This document shows positions 1-8,172 of a stretch of DNA of 64,000 nt, piece by piece. Position 1 is the first letter of the stretch. Every line of letters begins with the position of its first letter. A program made the translations under genes and the position numbers. Source of the stretch: Promineifilum sp. (GTDB lineage Bacteria > Chloroflexota > Anaerolineae > Promineifilales > Promineifilaceae); NCBI GenBank assembly GCA_020634335.1, contig JACKBY010000001.1:186001-250000 (forward strand), read 5' to 3'. The notes under the pieces are model-generated. The model made no database searches. It worked only from the letters and a program-made list of their open reading frames with translations, and was not told where the DNA came from.

Positions 1-546
1 GACATCAAGGCTTCGATCAAGGCCACGCACTTCATCCGCATCTGCGATGCCTACAACGTGCCGATCATTACCCTGCAGGACGTGCCCGGCTTTTTGCCCG
101 GCAAGGAGCAGGAGTACGGCGGTATCATTCGCAATGGCGCGCGCATGATCTACGCCTACAGCGAGGCCACTGTGCCCAAGCTGATGATCATCCTGCGCAA
201 AAGCTACGGCGGGGCCTATTGTGTCATGAGCAGCAAGGGTTTGCGCGGCGATCTGCTCTACGCCTGGCCCAACGCCGAGATCGCCGTGATGGGCGCAGAG
301 GGAGCCGTTAATATTCTCTTCCGGCGCGACGTGCAAGCGGCCGAAGACCCCGAGGCCAAACGGCGCGAACTGGTCGAGGATTACCAGCAGAAATTCAACA
401 ATCCCTACGTCGCCGCCGCGCGCGGTCTCATCGACGATGTGATCGACCCGGCCGACTCGCGCCGCATACTCATTCGCTCGCTCGAAGTAGCCATGTCCAA
501 GCGGGAACGCCACGTGCCGCGCAAGCACGGCATCTCGCCGATGTAG
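1..546 (+). CDS. Acyl-CoA carboxylase carboxyltransferase (beta) subunit, C-terminal part
   Basis: The reading frame is open from the first base, so this is the 3' end of a gene that begins outside the window (181 residues visible). The visible part is the C-terminal crotonase-fold half of a biotin-dependent carboxyltransferase. It has the acyl-CoA/biotin-pocket segments LQDVPGFLPG, EYGGIIRNGA, SYGGAYCVMSS and WPNAEIAVMGAEGA, then NPYVAAARGLIDDVIDP and the typical HGISPM ending. The sequence resembles propionyl-/methylmalonyl-CoA-type subunits (PccB) more than acetyl-CoA AccD. In such enzymes it transfers the carboxyl group from carboxybiotin to the acyl-CoA. The next two genes on the same strand encode biotin carboxylase and BCCP, so the three form a split-subunit carboxylase operon. 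Acyl-CoA specificity cannot be read from this fragment. Confidence 0.9.
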   Translation, partial: DIKASIKATHFIRICDAYNVPIITLQDVPGFLPGKEQEYGGIIRNGARMIYAYSEATVPKLMIILRKSYGGAYCVMSSKGLRGDLLYAWPNAEIAVMGAEGAVNILFRRDVQAAEDPEAKRRELVEDYQQKFNNPYVAAARGLIDDVIDPADSRRILIRSLEVAMSKRERHVPRKHGISPM

Positions 547-651
547 GCGAACGACGGACAGCCGGCGGATGACCAGCGACACGGTATGGTAGGAGCGTGG
601 TCTGCGGCTTGTGGTCTGTCGATTGTCGCCTCTATCAGGAGCATAACTGCC

Positions 652-2136
652 ATGTTCAAGAAAATTCTCATCGCCAACCGGGGCGAGATCGCGGTGCGTA
701 TCATTCGCACGTGCCGCGAGATGGGCATTCGCACCGTGGCCCTCTACGAGATCAGCGACCGCGATTCGCTCCACGTGAGGCTGGCCGATACGTGTGTTCG
801 GCTGCCCAACCATCACGCCTTCATGGAGCCGGACACCATCCTGTCCATTGCCCAGGAGCAAGGCGTGGATGCCGTCCATCCCGGCTACGGATTCCTGGCC
901 GAGAACGCGGACTTTATCCGCGCCTGCGAAGCGGCGGCCATCGTTTTTATTGGGCCGCCGGCCGCGGTAGTGGAGGCCACACGCAACAAGATCAGTATGC
1001 TGGAACAGGCACGCGCCGCCGGCTTCCAGACCGTAATCAATTCGTCCCATTCGTTCGACGAGGGTGAATTCGAGCCGATGGCCGCCGCCGCGGCGGCCAT
1101 CGGCTATCCGCTGGTGCTCAAGTCCTGTAGCGGCGGCCGCGGCCGGGGCGAGCGCCTGGTGGACAGCCCCGACCACCTGTCCGAGATCGTGCGGCGAGCC
1201 CACGTGGAGGCCAAAGCCGTCTACGGCAACAGCCGGCTTTTCCTGGAGCAAGCCATTCTGCCCGCCCACCAGGTCGGCGTGCAGATCGTGGCCGATCGAT
1301 ACGGCAGCCTCGTACACTTGGGCGACCGCGAAGGCTCAATTGTCCACAACAACCAGAAGATCGTGGAGGAATCGCCGGCGCTTTGCCTGTCGTCCGAAGG
1401 ACGCGACGCTTTGCTGGAAACCGCTGTCCGCCTGGCCCGCCTGTTCAACTATCAAAACGTGGGCACGGTGGAGTTTCTGGTCGATGCTGCCGGTGAGTTT
1501 TACTTCAGCGAGATCAAGTCCCGCATCCAGATCGATCATACGCTGTCGGAAATGGTGACGCGGGTTGATCTGATCCGCGAACAGATTCGCCTGGCGGCGG
1601 GCGAGGCGCTGGGCTATGGTCAGGATGACGTCACATGCCACGGCTGGGCCATGATGTGTCGCGTGCAGGCCGAAGACCCGGCGCGACGGTATATGCCCGC
1701 TTCCGGCCATTTGCGTCGCGTGCGGCTGCCCGGCGGCCCCGAAGTGCGCGTCGACACCTACCTTTACTGCGATTCCGAGGTTCCCTCGTTCTACGACCCG
1801 CTTATCGCCAAGGCCACCGTATGGGCGACCGACCGGCCGGCCTGTGTCGATCGCTTGCGGCGCGCGCTGGAGGATTTTGCCGTCATCGGCGTGCCCACCA
1901 ACCTGCCGCTGCTCACGGAAATCTTGCGCTCGCCCGCTTTTGTGGCCGGTGAATATGCCACCGATCTTCTGCACCAACCGCTGGAGACTAAACCAGCAAC
2001 CGATGTCGAGATGCTGCGGCGCGACCTCGCGGCGGCGGCGGCTGTGCTCTATGCGCGTCGTCACGAGACTTTCACCCCGCAGACGCCCGATCAGTGGGCC
2101 ACGGGCTGGCACCGAACGAGCCGGCACATTCAATAG
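652..2136 (+). CDS. Divergent biotin carboxylase subunit of acyl-CoA carboxylase
   Basis: 494 aa with the biotin-carboxylase N-domain (MFKKILIANRGEIAVRI), ATP-grasp domain and C-domain in normal order and length. I start at ATG 652 because AGGAG lies at 637-641 and the family begins at this residue; the frame is open further upstream. ATP-site lysines are kept (NKIS near 113, VLKS near 157). The carboxylation site is not canonical. The usual EMNTR.QVEH reads EIKSRIQIDH at 287-296, so metal-ligand Asn becomes Lys289 and catalytic-base Glu becomes Asp295. The usual CSIQRRHQK reads GSIVHNNQK (228-236), losing the conserved Cys, Gln and His. Lys236, Arg291 and Gln293 remain. It should supply carboxybiotin to the following BCCP, but may work differently or poorly. 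The second biotin carboxylase in the window, on the minus strand, is canonical. Confidence 0.88.
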   Translation: MFKKILIANRGEIAVRIIRTCREMGIRTVALYEISDRDSLHVRLADTCVRLPNHHAFMEPDTILSIAQEQGVDAVHPGYGFLAENADFIRACEAAAIVFIGPPAAVVEATRNKISMLEQARAAGFQTVINSSHSFDEGEFEPMAAAAAAIGYPLVLKSCSGGRGRGERLVDSPDHLSEIVRRAHVEAKAVYGNSRLFLEQAILPAHQVGVQIVADRYGSLVHLGDREGSIVHNNQKIVEESPALCLSSEGRDALLETAVRLARLFNYQNVGTVEFLVDAAGEFYFSEIKSRIQIDHTLSEMVTRVDLIREQIRLAAGEALGYGQDDVTCHGWAMMCRVQAEDPARRYMPASGHLRRVRLPGGPEVRVDTYLYCDSEVPSFYDPLIAKATVWATDRPACVDRLRRALEDFAVIGVPTNLPLLTEILRSPAFVAGEYATDLLHQPLETKPATDVEMLRRDLAAAAAVLYARRHETFTPQTPDQWATGWHRTSRHIQ

Positions 2137-2151
2137 ATCGGGAGGGAATCA

Positions 2152-2655
2152 GTGAACACACTTCAAGTTACGATTGACGATCAAACGTATCAGGTTGAGT
2201 TAAAACCACCTTCTCGCGGCGACGCCGGCGACGTCTATGAAGTCAGTGTCGATGGGCAGACGGTGGCGGTCACCTTGCCGCGACCGCAGGCTCTTGTCAC
2301 CGAGCTGGAGTGGCTGATTATCGACGGCCGGCCCTACGAGCTCGTATTCGACACTAATTTGCAGTGGATCAACGCTTACGATGGCCCGCACACGGTTGAG
2401 GTGCAGGACGACAATCAGGGTGTGGTGCGCCCGCGCAGCGGCGACGGCCGGGTCAAGGCGCCTATCCCCGGCCTCATTACCCGCGTCCTGGTGGAAGCGG
2501 GCACAGCCGTGCAGGCCGGACAAGCCCTGCTCATCCTGGAAGCCATGAAGATGGAGAACGAGATCCGCGCGCCGTTCGACGGCGTGGTCAGTTCGATCTC
2601 CACCGTCGCCGGACAGACCGTGGTGCGCAACCAGGTCCTGATCGAAGTCCAGTAA
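2152..2655 (+). CDS. Biotin carboxyl carrier protein (biotinyl domain)
   Basis: 167 aa, GTG start supported by GGAGGG at 2141-2146. It lies 15 bases after the biotin carboxylase, so it is the third gene of the operon. The last ~75 residues form a biotinyl/lipoyl domain with the biotinylation motif EAMKMEN, whose modified Lys is residue 133. The first ~90 residues form a beta-rich domain with DITYQVEL-like and PYELVFD segments, similar to the linker/BT-like part found in alpha subunits of propionyl-CoA and related carboxylases. It carries CO2 on biotin between the upstream biotin carboxylase and the carboxyltransferase whose end opens the window. Confidence 0.93.
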   Translation: MNTLQVTIDDQTYQVELKPPSRGDAGDVYEVSVDGQTVAVTLPRPQALVTELEWLIIDGRPYELVFDTNLQWINAYDGPHTVEVQDDNQGVVRPRSGDGRVKAPIPGLITRVLVEAGTAVQAGQALLILEAMKMENEIRAPFDGVVSSISTVAGQTVVRNQVLIEVQ

Positions 2656-2714
2656 TCCACCGCGATCCGTGGGAAGCAGGCGCTGGTAGGATTGAAGGAC
2701 TAATCACGGATCTC

Positions 2715-2803
2715 GCCCGGATTCAGACAGATGAAACGGATTGACTTCCCCTCAATCCGTTTCATCCGTCTCCCCCGTATTCTATTCGTGTCTAATCCTT
2801 GTC
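2715..2803. repeat. Large intergenic inverted repeat (palindromic element)
   Basis: Perfect 15-bp arms GATGAAACGGATTGA (2730-2744) and TCAATCCGTTTCATC (2752-2766) flank a 7-base loop. Pairing continues outward imperfectly (GAC/GTC, then GGATT near 2719 with AATCC near 2798). It lies between the BCCP gene and the membrane-protein gene. It has no T-tract and it spans the earliest possible TTG start of the next ORF, which is one reason to place that gene's start downstream. It may be a dispersed palindromic element or an RNA hairpin. Confidence 0.7.
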
Positions 2804-2845
2804 TGGGCGTGGATCCAGTCGCCCCTTTCGCGGATCGCTGCTATC

Positions 2846-4090
2846 ATGCCGATCATGAGCGACAGTCGTCTGACTCGCCTGGCCTGGATCGTCACCGGGC
2901 TGGGGATGGCTTTGCTGTTTCTGGCCCTGGGCCTCATCGTGCTGCGCGCCCCGGCCGGTCTTCTGCCGGACATCACGCCGTGGTATTCCGATTTCCTGGT
3001 GACGGCCGCCGTGGGCGTAGCCATCATCGTCGGCGGCTTTGTCGCCGCGCGCCTGCCGCGCAACCCCTACGGCTGGCTGTTGCTGCTATTCGGCATCAGC
3101 AACGGCGCGGTGCAGGGCTTCGCCGAAAACTACGCCGTCCGTAGCACCCTGATTGCCTCGCAGCCGTTGCCGCTGGCGTCGCTGTCTTTTGTTTTCGCGG
3201 CCGTCGGGTTCGCCACCTGGATCTCGGCCGTGCCCTTGCTGTTCGTGCTGTTTCCCAGCGGCAAGCTGCCCTCGCGCCGCTGGTGGCCTTTCGCCGTCCT
3301 GATCTTGCTCAGCTACCTGGTGCTTCTCGCTTTCCTGTGGCTATCGCCGTCGGCTCTGCTCTTGCCTTTTCCCAGCCCGTTCCACGAGGCGGGAGAGATG
3401 GGCCGCCTGGCCGATAATCTCACCAGCACGGCGCTCAGCTTCATCCTGTTTATCGCCATCCCGGTCAGTGGCCTCTCGGTCATCGTGCGGGCGATTCGCG
3501 CCAAGGGGCAAGAACGCCAGCAGTTCAAGTGGCTGGGTCTGTCATCCATCCTGATCGTGCTGGCGATCCTGTGGAATTCGGAGATCGTGCCCCTGTTGCC
3601 GGACGTGCTGGATGCGTTGCTGGAGGCGGCGGCATTTGCCGGCGTACCGCTGGCCGTGGGTATCGCCATCCTTCGCTATCGCTTGTGGGACATCGACGTC
3701 ATCATCCGCAAGACGGTACTCTACACGGTCCTGACTGTCCTGCTGGGGGTCGTCTATGCCATTCTCGTCGTGGCGTTCCAGGCCGTTTTTACTCGCGCCA
3801 CCGGCCAGGACTCACCCGCCGCGCTGGTACTATCCACGCTGGCTATCGCCGCGCTGTTCACGCCGTTGCGCCGCTGGTTACAATCGTTCATCGACCGCCG
3901 TTTCTACCGGCGCAAGTACGATGCCGAACAGGTGCTGAATCGCTTCGCGCTGGCCGCGCGCGATGAAACCGACCTCGACAAGCTGACGGCCGAACTGCTG
4001 CGCGTCATCCAGGAAACGATGGAGCCGGAACACGTCACGCTGTGGCTCAGGCCCGCGGAGCGACAGCCGCCTTCCGATCCCTATCGATAA
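2846..4090 (+). CDS. Sensor-like multi-pass membrane protein without output domain (copy 1 of 3)
   Basis: About 414 aa from ATG 2846; ATG 2855 is equally possible and neither has a clear ribosome binding site. Roughly eight hydrophobic helices are followed by a hallmark segment (RYRLWDIDVIIRKTVLY, near residue 277), two more helices, then RRFYRRKYDAEQVLNRFALAARDETDLDKLTAELLRVIQETMEPEHV, a helix that in related Chloroflexota proteins leads into a GAF or histidine-kinase domain. This protein ends about 20 residues later, so only the receptor half is present. Two paralogues lie at 11603-12937 and 14797-16128 and stop at the same point. The length is normal for the set, so this looks like a design rather than a truncation. 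The ligand is unknown. Confidence 0.8.
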   Translation: MPIMSDSRLTRLAWIVTGLGMALLFLALGLIVLRAPAGLLPDITPWYSDFLVTAAVGVAIIVGGFVAARLPRNPYGWLLLLFGISNGAVQGFAENYAVRSTLIASQPLPLASLSFVFAAVGFATWISAVPLLFVLFPSGKLPSRRWWPFAVLILLSYLVLLAFLWLSPSALLLPFPSPFHEAGEMGRLADNLTSTALSFILFIAIPVSGLSVIVRAIRAKGQERQQFKWLGLSSILIVLAILWNSEIVPLLPDVLDALLEAAAFAGVPLAVGIAILRYRLWDIDVIIRKTVLYTVLTVLLGVVYAILVVAFQAVFTRATGQDSPAALVLSTLAIAALFTPLRRWLQSFIDRRFYRRKYDAEQVLNRFALAARDETDLDKLTAELLRVIQETMEPEHVTLWLRPAERQPPSDPYR

Positions 4091-4264
4091 AGTGCTTTAC
4101 GACGGCCCAAACGACGGCAAATCACCCCCGTGATTTTGTTTGCGGCCAGTGGCTAAATTATTCTAAAATCCTTCTCATACGCTGCGGGTTCTGGCTAATT
4201 TGCGGTCCATCCTTCTTCAACCAGCGTCACCGATGCAATATCCGGCTTCTTCTGCCTCCATCCG

Positions 4265-6217
4265 TCACGCATCCACGATGCGCACCAGCAGATCGTCCGC
4301 TCCCACCTGATCGCCGGCGGCGAAGTAAACGGCTTCCACGACGCCGCTCGTGCCGGCGCGAATGGTGTGCTCCATCTTCATGGCCTCCAGCTTCACCAGC
4401 GGTTGCCCCTCGCCGACCGCTTGGCCGATCTCTACCAGAACGGCCAGCACCCGGCCCGGCAACGGCGCGCGCAATGAGCCGGCGACCTCGGCCGCGCGCT
4501 TAGGCTCCGGCAACAACGGCAATGCGGCCACGCGGATCGCGCCCGCCGGCGTCTGCACCCACCATTCGTCGCCCCACGCCGCCAGGGATACCGTCATCTG
4601 GTAACCGTCAACCGTTAACGTCAGGTCCGGCGCGTCGAAGTGGTTCAGAACTACGTCGACACTGCGCTTTGCCGACAGCCGCACCTCATACACGCCGGCC
4701 GCGTGGGGCTTGGGCCGTATGTACATCGTCACGTCCCTGCCGTAGACCTGAAAATAGTAGGGTGCGGGGTGGCCGGGATTGTTGCGCCAATAACCCGGGC
4801 CGCCGGCCGTGTCCGCGAGCTGCCGGGCCAGCGCGGCGGCGATGAGAGCCAGGTGGACAGCCTCGCCGGTCGGGTGGGCGGCCGGGGCGTGCTCGTCGAT
4901 GAAACTTGTGCTCAGATCGCCCGCCGCCAGCGCCGGATGCTCGAGGATGGCCGTCAGCCAGGCGAGGTTGGTGGTCAGGCCGAGGAGCGTCGTGGCCCGC
5001 AAGGCGTGGCGCAGGCGACGAATGGCTTCCTCGCGGCTCGGTGCGTGGGCGATGATCTTCGCCAGCATAGGATCGTAGTGGCTGGTGATGACGTCGCCGC
5101 TGCGGATGCCGTCGTCGACCCGGACGCCCGCGCCGGACGGCGGTCGCCACAGCAGCACCGGCCCGGTGGCGGGCATGAAGTCGTGGGCCGGGTCTTCGGC
5201 ATAGAGGCGCGCCTCCATCGCGTGCCCCACCGGCTGAATGTCGTCCTGGCTCCAGGGCAACGCGTCCCCTTCGGCCACGCGAATCTGCCACTCGACCAGA
5301 TCAAGCCCGGTGACGAGTTCTGTCACCGGGTGTTCGACCTGTAGCCGGGTATTCATTTCCAGAAAGTAGAATTGATCGCCGTCCAGCAGAAACTCGACCG
5401 TCCCTGCCCCGACGTAGCCGACGGCCTCGGCCAGGGACACGGCGGCTGTGCCCATCCGGTCGCGCAATTCCGGCGTCATCACCGGCGAGGGTGCTTCTTC
5501 GATCACTTTCTGATGGCGGCGCTGGATGGAGCATTCGCGCTCACCCAAGTGAATAATGTGGCCGTGTCGGTCGCCCAGGATTTGTATCTCGACGTGGCGT
5601 GGCCGGAGCAAGGCACGCTCCAGGAGCAGGTCGCCGGAACCGAAGGCAGCCGCGGCCTCGCGCCGCGCCGCGGCCAGCGCCGCCGGCAGATCGTCCGCTT
5701 GGGCGACAAGGCGCATCCCCTTGCCGCCGCCGCCCGCTGCGGCCTTAACCATGACCGGATAGCCGAGCCGCTCTGCCGCGTCGACGAATCCTTTATCGGT
5801 CTGCTCGCCGCCGTCAAAACCGGGAACAATGGGCACGCCGGCGCGCTCGGCCAGCGCGCGCGCCGCCCGCTTGTCGCCCATCATCTCGACGGCCTCGGCC
5901 GGCGGACCGATGAAGACCAATCCGGCCGCCACGCAGGCGCGGGCAAAGTCAGCGTTTTCGGCCAGGAAGCCGAAGCCGGGGTGGACGGCATCGACCCCGG
6001 CCCGTTGGGCGGCGGCCACGACGGCGGGGATATTGAGGTAAGAGGCGGTCGCCGGGGAGGGGCCGATGGGCACGGCCGCGTCGGCTTCCTCGACGTGGGC
6101 GCTTCGCGCGTCGGCCTCGGCATAGACGGCCACGGCGCGGATGCCCATCCGCCGGCAGGTGCGGATGATGCGGCGGGCGATCTCGCCGCGGTTGGCGATG
6201 AGAATAGCCCCGATCAT
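4265..6217 (-). CDS. Acyl-CoA carboxylase alpha subunit (biotin carboxylase-BCCP fusion)
   Basis: 650 aa from ATG 6217; the in-frame extension upstream overlaps the HNH gene. Domains in order: biotin carboxylase N-domain (MIGAILIANRGEIARRI), ATP-grasp with AAGGGGKGMR, the canonical catalytic blocks ECSIQRRHQKVIEEAP and EMNTRLQVEHPVTE, a C-domain, a ~100-residue BT-like linker, and a C-terminal biotinyl domain with EAMKMEHTI. This is the architecture of MccA/PccA-type alpha subunits. The MCC-like beta subunit at 18292-19902 is the best partner in view, which would give 3-methylcrotonyl-CoA (leucine) or a similar branched-chain carboxylase. The substrate is not settled by sequence. Its ATG overlaps the stop of the HNH gene by 4 bases (ATGA at 6214-6217). 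Confidence 0.92.
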   Translation of the reverse strand: MIGAILIANRGEIARRIIRTCRRMGIRAVAVYAEADARSAHVEEADAAVPIGPSPATASYLNIPAVVAAAQRAGVDAVHPGFGFLAENADFARACVAAGLVFIGPPAEAVEMMGDKRAARALAERAGVPIVPGFDGGEQTDKGFVDAAERLGYPVMVKAAAGGGGKGMRLVAQADDLPAALAAARREAAAAFGSGDLLLERALLRPRHVEIQILGDRHGHIIHLGERECSIQRRHQKVIEEAPSPVMTPELRDRMGTAAVSLAEAVGYVGAGTVEFLLDGDQFYFLEMNTRLQVEHPVTELVTGLDLVEWQIRVAEGDALPWSQDDIQPVGHAMEARLYAEDPAHDFMPATGPVLLWRPPSGAGVRVDDGIRSGDVITSHYDPMLAKIIAHAPSREEAIRRLRHALRATTLLGLTTNLAWLTAILEHPALAAGDLSTSFIDEHAPAAHPTGEAVHLALIAAALARQLADTAGGPGYWRNNPGHPAPYYFQVYGRDVTMYIRPKPHAAGVYEVRLSAKRSVDVVLNHFDAPDLTLTVDGYQMTVSLAAWGDEWWVQTPAGAIRVAALPLLPEPKRAAEVAGSLRAPLPGRVLAVLVEIGQAVGEGQPLVKLEAMKMEHTIRAGTSGVVEAVYFAAGDQVGADDLLVRIVDA

Positions 6218-6630
6218 TCTGGAGGATGCCACCCGGCCTCTACCCATCGCCTTCTGGCCCACACGATGGCCTGATGATTCATATTGAGCGCGACAATGGT
6301 TGCCCGTTCACAAGCCGTCAGCCTGATGATCAGGGTGTGGCTCTCATCCCACGCAAAATACTCGCCCCATTCCTGTTGCATGGGATGGAAGAGGGCTGCC
6401 GCCTCGCCTGAGATCGGGTCTATCGCTCTTTGCCGCGCATGTTTGTGGTTATTACATGAAGAGCAGGCCAGGCAGAGGTTCGCGATGACGGATTCGCCAT
6501 CCTGGGCTCGTGGAACAATATGATCGATCTGTAATCTTTGGCTGCTGTTGTCCTGAGAGGTCAGGCAGTAGGCGCAGCGATGGTGATCTCGCTCATATAT
6601 CTGTCGGCGAGGTTGGGAAGGAATGAACAT
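6214..6630 (-). CDS. HNH endonuclease
   Basis: 138 aa. The N-terminal half is a standard HNH domain: RRQIYERDHHRCAYC, then LQIDHIVPRAQDGES, NLCLACSSCNNHK. It has two zinc-binding Cys pairs (CAYC and CSSC), the catalytic His of IDHI and the Asn of SCNNHK. The C-terminal ~60 residues (around EYFAWDESH and ACERATIVALNMN) are a family-specific tail. It starts 21 bases after the end of the small gene at 6652-7062, and the two are very probably co-transcribed. Members of this nuclease type paired with a small upstream protein are common in Chloroflexota and cyanobacteria, as I recall. Whether the pair is a toxin-antitoxin, a defence unit or domesticated is not known from sequence. Confidence 0.88.
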   Translation of the reverse strand: MFIPSQPRRQIYERDHHRCAYCLTSQDNSSQRLQIDHIVPRAQDGESVIANLCLACSSCNNHKHARQRAIDPISGEAAALFHPMQQEWGEYFAWDESHTLIIRLTACERATIVALNMNHQAIVWARRRWVEAGWHPPE

Positions 6631-6651
6631 CGCTGAACGATGGCTAAGGCG

Positions 6652-7062
6652 CTACTGGTTGATCCATGGAATAGTAAAACCCCGACGGGATAACAAGCGA
6701 TAGGCCTCGGCCTTTCTTACCATGAGGGATTCACCTTCGGAAATAATGGCCTCTAGCTCCAGCGCCTCCTCGACCGTAAACTCCCTTACCTCACGACTAT
6801 CGGTCAAGGTTTCGAGGCGCTCTTGCTGCCCTGCTTCCATGTCGGCACGGGCGATGTCCCACAGCTCATCATCACTCAGCAACATGAGCGATGACAGTTG
6901 CCGGCGCAAATCGGGGGGCAACTCATCCTCCAGCGGCGGAAGGGAGAGGGCAATGGACTGGGTCAGAACTTCTTCTATAGAGGGCGAATTGGCCGCGGCC
7001 GTTTCTTTGGCCTGGCGATAAAGGGTTTCAGATAATTGGACAGTTACTGTTCTAACGGCCAT
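6652..7062 (-). CDS. Small antitoxin-like protein paired with HNH nuclease
   Basis: 136 aa if started at the Met of MAVRTVTVQLSETLYRQ (7062); an in-frame GTG/ATG further up would add 17 poorly conserved residues. The beginning looks like a ribbon-helix-helix protein (beta strand VRTVTVQLSETLY followed by two helices), the usual DNA-binding fold of antitoxins. The rest is acidic and helical (DDELWDIARADMEAGQQERLETL; VEEALELEAIISEGESLMVRKAEAYRLLSRRG). Its place directly upstream of an HNH nuclease gene, 21 bases apart, suggests a regulator or neutraliser of that nuclease. No fold beyond the possible RHH start is recognised. Confidence 0.7.
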   Translation of the reverse strand: MAVRTVTVQLSETLYRQAKETAAANSPSIEEVLTQSIALSLPPLEDELPPDLRRQLSSLMLLSDDELWDIARADMEAGQQERLETLTDSREVREFTVEEALELEAIISEGESLMVRKAEAYRLLSRRGFTIPWINQ

Positions 7063-7116
7063 ATTCTTGTCATCCCTTCTGCGTATTGCTTCCATTATAC
7101 CACTAACCCCCATCCT

Positions 7117-8070
7117 CTAGATAGACCCCATAAACGTGTGTCCCACCAGCCCGTCCTCGCGGGCGAACGCGCCCATCAGCCACACCCGGCGGATGGTCAG
7201 GAACGGGGCCACGGCGGCGTGTTCCTCGTCGGTCAGTTGGCGGACGGAGAAATAGCCGGCAAAGAACGCCTCGGCGCGCTCGGCCGGGGCATGCATCAGA
7301 TTGCCGTTGGACAGGAAGGCGGCGACGTCATAGGCGCGCCAGCCGGGGCCGCACAGGTCGAAGTTAAAGAAGGTCGGCCGGTTGGTCTCATCGAAGAACA
7401 CGCTGCCCTGATGGAAGTCGCCGCCGATTGGCCCCCAGCCGTCGGCCGGAAATTTGCCCAGCAGTCCGGCCAACTCGTCGCGCGCTTCTTCGGCCGCCGC
7501 CGTCACCAGGTCCAGATTGGCGACGCGATCATCCGTCCAGGTGCGGCCGATGCGTTCCAGCGGCCGGTCGAGCAGGTACGTCAGGTCGATGGGCTTGCGG
7601 GTGTGGGGCGAGGTGAAATCGTTGGAGACGACGTGAACGCGGCCCATCGTCTCGCCCATCGTGTAGAGTTGCTCGGGGTCTTTCAGCGACATGGGATCGC
7701 CGTAGGCCAGCGAGAATAGAGCGTAATAGCGGGTTCCCTCCGGCGCATCCAGCCGACCCAGATAGCCGCCGTCACGCCGCCGAATCGGGTAGGAAACAGG
7801 GAGCTGGTGATCTTTCAGGAAGTTGAGCCAATCCATCTCGTAGAGATAGTCCGACTCGACCTTGCGAAAGCGGTTGCCTTGTTGATAGAGGCGAAAAGCG
7901 TACTGCTGGCCGTCTCCGGCCGTCACCAGGTAATGGTCGTTGTCCTGGGTACGCAGCAATTTGCTGAACAGCTTGGCGCTGACCGGCGGTGGGCAATCAT
8001 ATTCCGCGGCGACGATCTCGGCCACGGATTCGGCGGCGATAAACGAACGGGCAATGCGGATGGGGGTCAT
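7117..8070 (-). CDS. Aminoglycoside phosphotransferase-fold kinase family protein
   Basis: 317 aa with the choline/homoserine-kinase-like fold. The N-lobe contains YAFRLYQQGNRFRKVESDYLYEMDWLNFL, where a basic residue would hold ATP. The catalytic block reads GPIGGDFHQGSVFFDETNRPTFFNFDLCGPGWRAYDVA. The usual H-G-D-x-H-x-x-N loop is altered to G-G-D-F-H-Q-G-S: the catalytic Asp is kept, but the Asn that helps bind Mg is a Ser. The second metal Asp of the FNFD motif is present. Similar proteins (SrkA/homoserine kinase II-like) phosphorylate small alcohols or Ser/Thr. The substrate is unknown. Confidence 0.82.
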   Translation of the reverse strand: MTPIRIARSFIAAESVAEIVAAEYDCPPPVSAKLFSKLLRTQDNDHYLVTAGDGQQYAFRLYQQGNRFRKVESDYLYEMDWLNFLKDHQLPVSYPIRRRDGGYLGRLDAPEGTRYYALFSLAYGDPMSLKDPEQLYTMGETMGRVHVVSNDFTSPHTRKPIDLTYLLDRPLERIGRTWTDDRVANLDLVTAAAEEARDELAGLLGKFPADGWGPIGGDFHQGSVFFDETNRPTFFNFDLCGPGWRAYDVAAFLSNGNLMHAPAERAEAFFAGYFSVRQLTDEEHAAVAPFLTIRRVWLMGAFAREDGLVGHTFMGSI

Positions 8071-8123
8071 GGGGTACTCCAGTAGTCAGTGGCTCAATAG
8101 TTAGCGGTCGCGCCTTTCCGAAT

Positions 8124-8169
8124 TCGTATCTGGTATCTCGTATCTCGAATCTCGTATCTCGTATCTCGC
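8124..8169. repeat. Short tandem repeat of GTATCTC-type units
   Basis: About six degenerate copies of a 7-8 base unit (CGTATCTC / GGTATCTC / GAATCTC) lie between the phosphotransferase-like gene and the acyl-CoA dehydrogenase gene. The dehydrogenase stop lies just beyond the repeat. There is no dyad and no spacer pattern. It is a simple intergenic microsatellite. Confidence 0.75.
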
Positions 8170-8172
8170 TTG

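Noticed and set aside
2741..2845. TTG start of the first sensor-like gene
   Set aside because: It lies inside a strong palindrome and adds residues with no counterpart in the two paralogues.
8124..8169. CRISPR-like repeat
   Set aside because: The unit is 7-8 bases without spacers; it is a microsatellite.
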